In this document: positions 1-4,803 of the stretch, one piece after another
Layout of the letters: the number at the start of each line of letters is the position of its first letter
Position numbering within the stretch: the stretch's first letter is position 1
From: Desulfobacteraceae bacterium
GTDB lineage: Bacteria > Desulfobacterota > Desulfobacteria > Desulfobacterales > Desulfobacteraceae
Length of the DNA stretch: 7,243 nt
NCBI GenBank assembly: GCA_022712835.1
Contig: JAFLJU010000204.1
Span: forward strand, 1 to 7,243
Direction of reading: 5' to 3'
Made by a program: the position numbers and the translations under genes
Notes under the pieces: generated by a model
Seen by the model: only the letters and a program-made list of their open reading frames with translations
Databases searched by the model: none
Told to the model about the DNA's origin: nothing

Positions 1-358
1 CATTTTTGGCACCGATGATGATCTCAAGGCCTTGAACCATTTCCTCCACCAGGATCTGTTCACATCCATCAAGATTTTTAAGCCGGTTCATTTCCTGTTC
101 AAGGATTTTTTCATCATAGATACCCGTGACCACGGCATCAACTTCGGTTTTATGAAGAATCTTTTCCGAAACGGCCTTGATCACCACGGGCCCCGGGGAT
201 TTTTCCAAAAACGCCTGGGCCACCCCAACAGAATCGGTCAGGACAAAATTCGGGATATCAAACCCCTGCCCTGCCATGATCTGTTTGGCCTCGGGTTCCA
301 TTACCCAGCCCCGTCCCTGGGAGGTTTCAATAATTTGCTTGTCTATTTTACTCAACAT
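1..358 (-). CDS. NDP-forming acyl/acetyl-CoA synthetase, beta (ATP-grasp) subunit, partial
   Basis: This is the N-terminal 119 codons of an ATP-grasp subunit; the gene runs off the left edge. My translation begins MLSKIDKQIIETSQGRGW. It contains the family's hallmark block around residues 57-80 (PVVIKAVSEKILHKTEVDAV), where the conserved His is residue 69. In characterised archaeal ADP-forming acetyl-CoA synthetases the equivalent beta-subunit His relays the phosphoryl group to nucleotide. A later block, EQILVEEMVQGLEIIIGA, is the usual ATP-grasp strand sequence. The subunit should bind ADP/ATP and work with the alpha subunit encoded just upstream. The start ATG lies inside the end of the alpha gene (ATGTTGA, 7-base overlap) and has a GAGGTG Shine-Dalgarno site at 365-370, so translation is probably coupled. 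The acyl substrate cannot be told from this piece. Confidence 0.88.
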   Translation of the reverse strand, partial: MLSKIDKQIIETSQGRGWVMEPEAKQIMAGQGFDIPNFVLTDSVGVAQAFLEKSPGPVVIKAVSEKILHKTEVDAVVTGIYDEKILEQEMNRLKNLDGCEQILVEEMVQGLEIIIGAKN

Positions 359-1719
359 GGTCTACACCTCTTTAAAGCCTTTGCCATGAGCACGGCCCCT
401 TCAACGGAAGAAGCCACGGGAATGTTGTTCAGTTCAAATCCTTCGATGATGATCTTGTACTTGTCTTCATTGGGAACATAGGCAATCATGGGCTTTCCCT
501 CGTTCCGGGCCACCTGGGAAAGTTTGGCCCCGATATCAGCGGAAATACCCGGGGAATAGGGCAACAGCAGGGTCAGGATACACTCAATATTTTCATCCCG
601 GGCCAGGTGACGCACCGAGGCCTCGATATCACTGTCCCCACAGGAGCCGGTCAAATCAAGGGGATTTGTCAGGGAGGCGATGTCCCTAATCTCCGGGGTA
701 AGTTGTTCACGGATGTTTCCCACGGTTTGGGCACTTATTCCGGGAAGGTTAATTCCATGGGAATAGCAGGCATCGGCGGCCAAAACCCCATGGCCACCGC
801 TCAGGGAAACAATCCCCACATTCCCATTAATTCCCTTGGGATAGCAGCTCAGGGCCTCACAAAAAGAGGTCAGCTCATATTCATTGCCTGCCTCGGCCAC
901 ACAATATTGTTTCATAATTTCTGAAAAGACCCGGTAATCGCCTGCCAGGGAAGCGGTATGGCTGGACACCGCCGCCATTCCCTTGGGACTTTTACCAGCC
1001 TTTAATACCACAATGGGCTTGGAACACCGCTGGGCCCGACGGATAAATTCCCGACCCTCCCGGCGATCAAATCCTTCGATGTAGAAGACAATCACCCGGG
1101 TTTCAAGGTCATTTTCAAACCAGTCAATCATATCGATCTCCCGGATTACAGCCTTGTTGCCGATACTCACCCCCAGGGAAATGCCAATGCCCTGACCGGC
1201 GAATTTTACCATCTGATCCACCAGGACTCCCCCGCTCTGGGAAACAAACCCGATGTTTCCTTTTTTAGGCCGAACGATCCGTTCTCCTGGCAGAAAAAAG
1301 GTATCCACCCTGTCCGGGGCATAGATTCCCAGACAATTGGGCCCCACAAACGGGAAATTTGCTTTTTTTGCAATGTCGATTACCTGTTGTTGCAGGGCAT
1401 GATTGCCGGACTCTGAAAAACCGCCGGAAATAATCACGGCACCTTTGACCCCTTTTTGAATGCATTGTTCCACCACTTCCGGAACAAATTGGGCCCGGAC
1501 TGCAATGACCGCCATGTCCACATCACCTTCAATATCTGAAAGTGTCTGATACAGAGGTTCCCGGTTAAGCTGTCCCCCTTTAGGGTTCACGGCATAGGTT
1601 TTAACAGGATACCTTAAATGATTTTTCGTATAAATCACATTGGCCGGATGGCTGTCATGGGTGGTGGAAACACCGATCACCGCCATGGAGGACGGTCGGA
1701 AAAGATGTTTAAGATCCAT
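352..1719 (-). CDS. NDP-forming acyl/acetyl-CoA synthetase, alpha subunit (CoA-binding and ligase domains)
   Basis: A 455-aa cytoplasmic subunit of the ADP-forming acyl-CoA synthetase family, which makes ATP from acyl-CoA, ADP and phosphate, or runs in reverse. Residues about 5-100 form the CoA-binding Rossmann domain (LFRPSSMAVIGVS near the N-terminus, VIISGGFSESG around 95-105). Next come GPNCLGIY (126-133) and GFVSQSGGVLVDQM (157-170) of the succinyl-CoA-ligase-like domain. The motif SSHTASLAG at 252-260 carries His254, matching the phosphorylated active-site His of archaeal homologues. The C-terminal domain has VGIVSLSGGHGVLAAD and a NPLDLTG motif. I chose the ATG at 1719 because AAGGGA (1725-1730) lies five bases upstream and the protein then starts MDLKHLFRP, as the family usually does; an in-frame TTG at 1767 has no ribosome site. 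It overlaps the beta gene by 7 bases. Family assignment is firm, but preference for acetate, a branched or an aryl acid is unknown. Confidence 0.93.
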   Translation of the reverse strand: MDLKHLFRPSSMAVIGVSTTHDSHPANVIYTKNHLRYPVKTYAVNPKGGQLNREPLYQTLSDIEGDVDMAVIAVRAQFVPEVVEQCIQKGVKGAVIISGGFSESGNHALQQQVIDIAKKANFPFVGPNCLGIYAPDRVDTFFLPGERIVRPKKGNIGFVSQSGGVLVDQMVKFAGQGIGISLGVSIGNKAVIREIDMIDWFENDLETRVIVFYIEGFDRREGREFIRRAQRCSKPIVVLKAGKSPKGMAAVSSHTASLAGDYRVFSEIMKQYCVAEAGNEYELTSFCEALSCYPKGINGNVGIVSLSGGHGVLAADACYSHGINLPGISAQTVGNIREQLTPEIRDIASLTNPLDLTGSCGDSDIEASVRHLARDENIECILTLLLPYSPGISADIGAKLSQVARNEGKPMIAYVPNEDKYKIIIEGFELNNIPVASSVEGAVLMAKALKRCRPC

Positions 1720-1724
1720 TGTTT

Positions 1725-1730
1725 TCCCTT
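1725..1730 (-). promoter_or_regulatory. Shine-Dalgarno site of the synthetase alpha gene
   Basis: AAGGGA on the minus strand, five bases before the ATG at 1719. It decides in favour of this start over the upstream in-frame TTG at 1767, which has no comparable site. Confidence 0.6.
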
Positions 1731-1816
1731 TTGTATACACACTTTTTTTCTCCCACAACCTTAACAAAAGGAGGCTTACGCCAACCCCTTATTAAAGCCT
1801 ATAGGATTAAAGCGCA

Positions 1817-1848
1817 CAGGGAAATTGACAGGCGCGTCAATTCCCCTG
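1817..1848. repeat. 13-bp inverted repeat between the ferritin-like gene and the synthetase operon
   Basis: The left arm is CAGGGAAATTGAC (1817-1829), the loop AGGCGC (1830-1835) and the right arm GTCAATTCCCCTG (1836-1848). The arms pair at 12 of 13 positions. It lies between the stop of the ferritin-like gene (1915) and the start of the synthetase alpha gene (1719). Neither side has a clean run of T residues (minus side continues TGCGCTTTAATCC; plus side CATTATTTTGG), so it is not a textbook intrinsic terminator. The core TTGAC-N6-GTCAA is also a plausible repressor operator for the synthetase genes. Terminator, operator and RNA hairpin all remain possible. Confidence 0.6.
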
Positions 1849-1914
1849 CATTATTTTGGATATCCGATACGAAAATTAAAAGAAAATTTAAATATCAGAA
1901 CCCATTGCCAAAAA

Positions 1915-2376
1915 CTAGTTATCCTGATCAGCCAGATAATCATCATACATGGTTTCAAGACCCAGTTTATGCTTGGCTTCTTCCTGGACAAGGATGAGGA
2001 AAACCTTTTTGGCATCTGCATTATCAGTTTGTCCGGCAAGATCCGTATAAAGCTTAACAGCAACTTCCTCTCGCTTCATGGCAAGCTTTAAAATCTCAGG
2101 CATGGGCATGCCTTCTTCATACTCTTTTTCCACCATGTAATCGGAAATTTTAAGATCCGTAATTTTCTTGAATTCATAGGCATCAATTTTTTCTTTGTTG
2201 CCGGAAATATCAGACAGAAGGCTTACATGTTTTTCTTCTTCCTTTGCAAATCTTTCAAAGGTTTCCTTGAGAGAAGCGCGGGTTGCCTGCTTTGCAAGAG
2301 ACACATAAAATTCAACCGCCTCTTTTTCTCTGTCTGTTGCAAAGGCGAGTATTTCATCAACTGATCCGAAATTCAT
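1915..2376 (-). CDS. Ferritin-like diiron protein, rubrerythrin family without rubredoxin domain
   Basis: A 153-aa four-helix-bundle protein of the rubrerythrin/ferritin-like group. Two half-repeats each carry a Glu helix followed by an ExxH helix. The inferred iron ligands are E17, E47 and H50 in the first half and E103, E133 and H136 in the second (EKEAVEFY, EEEKH; EEVAVKLY, QEEAKH). There are no CxxC pairs, so the rubredoxin-type FeS4 domain of classical rubrerythrin is absent and electrons would have to come from a separate partner. Family members act in peroxide reduction or iron handling in the cytoplasm of anaerobes; which applies here cannot be decided. The ATG at 2376 has an ideal AGGAGG nine bases upstream, suggesting strong translation. 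A candidate promoter and a Fur-like site lie in the 113-base upstream gap. It appears monocistronic, with 195 bases before the next gene. Confidence 0.88.
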   Translation of the reverse strand: MNFGSVDEILAFATDREKEAVEFYVSLAKQATRASLKETFERFAKEEEKHVSLLSDISGNKEKIDAYEFKKITDLKISDYMVEKEYEEGMPMPEILKLAMKREEVAVKLYTDLAGQTDNADAKKVFLILVQEEAKHKLGLETMYDDYLADQDN

Positions 2377-2385
2377 ATCTGTTTT

Positions 2386-2391
2386 CCTCCT
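2386..2391 (-). promoter_or_regulatory. Strong Shine-Dalgarno site of the ferritin-like gene
   Basis: AGGAGG on the minus strand, nine bases before the ATG at 2376. It matches the anti-Shine-Dalgarno sequence completely and is the best ribosome site in the window, consistent with an abundant protein. Confidence 0.75.
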
Positions 2392-2400
2392 GATAGGGTT

Positions 2401-2415
2401 AATTAATCATTATCA
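2401..2415. promoter_or_regulatory. Fur-box-like site upstream of the ferritin-like gene
   Basis: The plus strand reads AATTAATCATTATCA. Against the 7-1-7 Fur model TGATAATnATTATCA, the right half matches 7 of 7 and the left half 4 of 7. It sits 25-39 bases before the start codon and about 20-35 bases downstream of the transcription start implied by the candidate promoter at 2443-2471. Iron-responsive control would suit a diiron protein. The surrounding DNA is very AT-rich, so a chance match is possible. Confidence 0.4.
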
Positions 2416-2442
2416 CTATGGATATATACATTAAAGTAGCAA

Positions 2443-2471
2443 ATTGTATACCAAATTTTTTAAAATTTAAA
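2443..2471 (-). promoter_or_regulatory. Candidate sigma-70 promoter of the ferritin-like gene
   Basis: On the minus strand the -35 is TTTAAA (2466-2471, 4 of 6 consensus bases), the spacer 17 bases and the -10 TACAAT (2443-2448, 5 of 6). The implied transcription start is near 2436, giving a leader of about 60 bases that contains the Fur-like site and the AGGAGG. The AT-rich context weakens the call. Confidence 0.4.
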
Positions 2472-2489
2472 GCCTAGTGGCCCAGATTT

Positions 2490-3425
2490 TTATAGTTTAT
2501 TAAAAATATTGGCCAGGGCTTTTTCAATCTCTCCATATTCAAACTCAAATCCCAGTTCAATAAGTCTTTGGGGAAGGGCCTTTTGACTCTGGAGCAGGGA
2601 AGATCCCAGATCCCCCATCATAAGTTTGACCATAAAGGCAGGCGCCGGCAGGATGGCAGGCCGCTTCAAAGCCTTTCCCAATGCGGTTGCAAACTGCTTT
2701 TGCCGCACCAATGTTGGCCCGGTAAAATTAAAAACACCCTCAAAATCAGCCCCCTCCATAAGAGATTGAACCGCCCGGTAAAGATCATGAATATGAATCC
2801 AGGAAAACCATTGGGCTCCCGAACCCAGGTGCCCTCCTGCAAACCATTTAAAGGCCGGGGTCATTATGGAAAGCGCCCCGCCAGCCCCCAGCACCACACC
2901 AAACCGCATGATACATACCCGGACCTCTTTGTTCCTGGCTTCTAGGGCCTGGTCTTCCCAATCCCTGCACACATTTGCCAGAAAATCAGACCCCGAAGGA
3001 TCTGTCTCGGACAAGAGTGTCTCACCCTGATCGCCATAATACCCCACGGCAGACGCACTCAACAGCGTGGCAGGTTTTTTCCCTGTTTCCATGGCATCCA
3101 CCAGATGCTTTGTCGTCAAAATTCTGGAGTCATGGATGGCCTGTTTGTATTTTTTCGTCCAGGGTTTAAAAATATTTCTACCGGCCAGGTTAATCACCAG
3201 GTCGGCTGTTGATACATCCTCCTGCCAGGCACCTTCTTTTGTGGTGTCGGCACTGATCCACTTAAAATTTTCAGCTCCCGGGACCGAATCCTTACCCCCT
3301 AATGGTTCAAAGGGATGGTGCAACGAAGTGCCGATACCGGTTACCTGAAGTTTTTCCGACAGGAACCGGCTGGCAAGGTATTTTCCAACAAAACCTGATC
3401 CACCGGTAATCAATATCTTTTTCAT
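2490..3425 (-). CDS. TIGR01777 family SDR epimerase-like protein (YfcH-like)
   Basis: A 311-aa atypical short-chain dehydrogenase/reductase of the YfcH/SDR39U family; function is unproven for most members. The Rossmann nucleotide-binding motif TGGSGFVG is at residues 7-14 and NLAGRNI at 79-85. The family signatures SASAVGYYGD (123-132), RFGVVLGAGGALS (174-186), GSGAQWFSWIHIHDL (201-215) and FNFTGP (232-237) follow. The C-terminal 50 residues (about 258-305, with GDLGSSLLQSQKALPQRL) match the DUF1731 tail. Length fits the family (E. coli YfcH is close to 300 aa). The ATG at 3425 follows AGGGGG at a short distance. It sits 77 bases downstream of the acidic-protein gene, with a possible promoter in that gap, so it is probably transcribed separately although read-through is possible. 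Family is clear; NAD(P)-dependent activity and substrate are unknown. Confidence 0.92.
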   Translation of the reverse strand: MKKILITGGSGFVGKYLASRFLSEKLQVTGIGTSLHHPFEPLGGKDSVPGAENFKWISADTTKEGAWQEDVSTADLVINLAGRNIFKPWTKKYKQAIHDSRILTTKHLVDAMETGKKPATLLSASAVGYYGDQGETLLSETDPSGSDFLANVCRDWEDQALEARNKEVRVCIMRFGVVLGAGGALSIMTPAFKWFAGGHLGSGAQWFSWIHIHDLYRAVQSLMEGADFEGVFNFTGPTLVRQKQFATALGKALKRPAILPAPAFMVKLMMGDLGSSLLQSQKALPQRLIELGFEFEYGEIEKALANIFNKL

Positions 3426-3453
3426 CCAATCCCCCTAAAACGATTGGGTATCT

Positions 3454-3481
3454 ATTTTACCAAGGTCCCCAAAGTCCCCAA
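3454..3481 (-). promoter_or_regulatory. Candidate extended -10 promoter of the SDR gene
   Basis: On the minus strand a TGG triplet is followed by TAAAAT (3454-3459), an extended -10 with 5 of 6 bases matching. The best -35 is only TTGGGG (3476-3481, 3 of 6) at 16 bases. The start would fall near 3447, leaving a leader of about 21 bases with the AGGGGG ribosome site. The -35 lies inside a short 9-base direct repeat. Confidence 0.35.
3460..3481. repeat. Short 9-base tandem repeat upstream of the SDR gene
   Basis: The plus strand has CCAA, then GGTCCCCAA (3464-3472) and AGTCCCCAA (3473-3481). The two full units differ at one base. The repeat overlaps the candidate promoter spacer and -35, so it might be a regulator site, but it is short enough to be accidental. 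Confidence 0.4.
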
Positions 3482-3484
3482 GAA

Positions 3485-3505
3485 TAGGACCCAATGAGTG
3501 TCCTA
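3485..3505. repeat. Small inverted repeat at the end of the helicase operon
   Basis: TAGGAC (3485-3490) and GTCCTA (3500-3505) form a 6-bp stem with a 9-base loop, and the stem includes the TAG stop of the acidic-protein gene. On the transcribed strand it is followed by TTCTTGGGG rather than a T run. At best it is a weak terminator or 3'-end stabilising hairpin. Confidence 0.3.
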
Positions 3506-3826
3506 GGATTCGTCTCCTGAATCATCTTTTGATTCATAGGCAAAAATTTCATCCCATACAACTTCGTCACACGCCTGTGCTTCCTTGGCCAGGGAATCAT
3601 ATAAAACCTGTTCCTCTTCTGAATCCCAGGACATTCCATCATACTCTGTCACAAATTCAATGGAATCCATCCGAAGACCCTCCTGCTCAATGGTAGCCTC
3701 AATTTTAGGAATCGCCTCCCTTACATCCCGGGCCTTTAAAAACAGATAAACAAACCCGCCCACACAATCTTCATACTCAGAAGGGTCGATGATATCAAAC
3801 TCAACACTTGTCCAATAAACTTTCAT
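3503..3826 (-). CDS. Hypothetical small acidic protein (107 aa)
   Basis: I do not recognise the family. The protein starts MKVYWTSVEFDIIDPSEY and has about 30 Asp/Glu against 8 Lys/Arg, so it is strongly acidic; the last eight residues (KDDSGDES) look disordered. Sequence character suggests an alpha/beta fold: a strand at the start, a strand GGFVYLFLKARD, a helix from about 35 to 50, a strand DSIEFVTEYDG, then a Glu-rich helix. There is no signal peptide or membrane segment, so it is probably cytoplasmic. The ATG at 3826 has GGAG nearby and lies three bases after the stop of yehS, which makes it the fourth gene of the helicase operon. Tight spacing and good codon structure make it a likely real gene. 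A nucleic-acid mimic or immunity-type role would be speculation. Confidence 0.75.
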   Translation of the reverse strand: MKVYWTSVEFDIIDPSEYEDCVGGFVYLFLKARDVREAIPKIEATIEQEGLRMDSIEFVTEYDGMSWDSEEEQVLYDSLAKEAQACDEVVWDEIFAYESKDDSGDES

Positions 3827-3829
3827 GAT

Positions 3830-4318
3830 TTACTCCAATTCCGATAGGTTTTCATTAGTTTCCGGCCGATATTTAAGCTGCAGCCCTTTTAAAAAGTTGC
3901 GCAGAACCTGATCTTTACAGGCCCGATAATGTCTGTTCTCGGGCTTCCTGAAAAATGCACTCAGTTCATGCTTGCTGATACTCACATCGGTAAGTCCCAT
4001 GATCTCAATAATATCCTCAGCTTTAAAATCCAATGCAATTCTTAATTTTCTGAAAATGATATTATTTGTCAGGTGGTGTTCCGGATCCGGCTGGGGTCCT
4101 TCTTTTTTACCCCGTTTATCATTGATCAACCCGTTTAAAAAAATAGCCAACTGGATATCCTGACATTCCTGAAATGCCGGATCATCCTCTTTTTTGAGCC
4201 AATCGCTTATTTCACTGCGTGTTACCGAAAGATCTGCCAGGCCAAACACCGCCATCATTTTCGAATCGCTGAGATCAAAAACATAGCGAATACGCCGCAG
4301 AATATCATTATTGGTCAT
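3830..4318 (-). CDS. yehS: YehS family protein (DUF1456)
   Basis: A 162-aa protein matching the DUF1456/YehS family along its length. Two tandem copies of one domain are visible: residues 1-64 (TNNDILRRIRYVFDL ... EISDWLKKEDDP ... FLNGL) and about 83-147 (TNNIIFRKLRIALDF ... ELSAFFRKPENR ... FLKGL). The NNDILR/RYVF start, WLKKED and FLNGLINDKRGK stretches recall E. coli YehS as I remember it. The molecular function of YehS is not established to my knowledge; the helical repeats suggest a nucleic-acid or protein binding scaffold, which is inference. Its ATG (4318-4316) overlaps the TGA of the acetyltransferase gene as ATGA, and the acidic-protein gene follows after three bases. Location in a helicase operon hints at an RNA- or translation-related role. 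Confidence 0.9.
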   Translation of the reverse strand: MTNNDILRRIRYVFDLSDSKMMAVFGLADLSVTRSEISDWLKKEDDPAFQECQDIQLAIFLNGLINDKRGKKEGPQPDPEHHLTNNIIFRKLRIALDFKAEDIIEIMGLTDVSISKHELSAFFRKPENRHYRACKDQVLRNFLKGLQLKYRPETNENLSELE

Positions 4319-4797
4319 CTTAACATTTCCTTATTGTTGAATAAAAATCCATTTCCCTTAAAAACAACATGCTTTTTTTCCATATATTTACCAGAAGTGT
4401 AAGCACAAATCACCTGTTGCCAAAACAAAAGCCCCCCCCTATTATTGGCGGAGACGGCAACTTCCCAGTTGCCTAAATATTGGGCAAATACATGTTCAGC
4501 CAATTTTCGGCCCCACCCGCGTCTTGCATGGTCTTTTCCAATATAAAATTCTGCAATGGCAACCCCGTCTTTATTGAACCGCAGGTGCTTATTGACCTGG
4601 GCAAAACCAATGATATCACCTGATTTAGTTAAACCATATATTTGCTGATCGGCTGACAGAAAATCGCGTTTTAAATTTTTCAGTGCCGCCCCACACCAGG
4701 CATTAAAATCATAAATTTCATAAAACTTGCCCACATACCCCAAATACTGTGTAAAAATCGGCACAATCTCTTCAATTGTTTGAATTCTTGCGATCAT
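4315..4797 (-). CDS. GNAT family N-acetyltransferase
   Basis: A 160-aa single-domain GNAT enzyme expected to move an acetyl group from acetyl-CoA to an amine; the acceptor is unknown. The central strand and pyrophosphate loop read AIAEFYIGKDHARRGWGRKLAEHVF (about 80-104), with R92-R93-G94-W95-G96-R97 as the CoA-binding R/QxxGxG/A motif. A following strand and helix, WEVAVSANNRGGLLFWQQVI (111-130), correspond to the family's Asn-containing motif B. The ATG at 4797 lies six bases after the helicase stop, with AGGGGC as a close ribosome site that overlaps that stop, so translational coupling is likely; its own stop overlaps the yehS start (ATGA). An uninterrupted run of eight G (4432-4439) encodes R120-G121-G122, a possible slippage point. 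The reading frame is intact here. Confidence 0.88.
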   Translation of the reverse strand: MIARIQTIEEIVPIFTQYLGYVGKFYEIYDFNAWCGAALKNLKRDFLSADQQIYGLTKSGDIIGFAQVNKHLRFNKDGVAIAEFYIGKDHARRGWGRKLAEHVFAQYLGNWEVAVSANNRGGLLFWQQVICAYTSGKYMEKKHVVFKGNGFLFNNKEMLR

Positions 4798-4803
4798 CTG
4801 CCC

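Noticed and set aside
32..481. 149-codon plus-strand open frame
   Set aside because: It lies antisense across the synthetase alpha/beta junction, shows no family likeness, and the minus-strand genes explain the region with clear motifs.
607..924. Plus-strand 105-codon open frame
   Set aside because: Antisense to the synthetase alpha gene; composition is a mirror of that gene's codons.
1720..1767. TTG start extending the synthetase alpha subunit by 16 residues
   Set aside because: There is no ribosome site before the TTG, the extra residues do not resemble the family, and the ATG at 1719 has AAGGGA at a good distance.
1732..1767. TATACA as -10 of a promoter for the synthetase genes
   Set aside because: The best -35 (TTGTGG) is only 15 bases away and the transcript would start inside or after the ribosome site.
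2453..2482. Terminator after the SDR gene
   Set aside because: Only a 3-4 bp GC stem (GCC-ACTA-GGC) followed by mixed A/T, plus an AT-only palindrome; too weak to call.
3457..3642. 61-codon minus-strand frame
   Set aside because: Overlaps the better supported 107-aa gene in another frame and has no ribosome site or family likeness.
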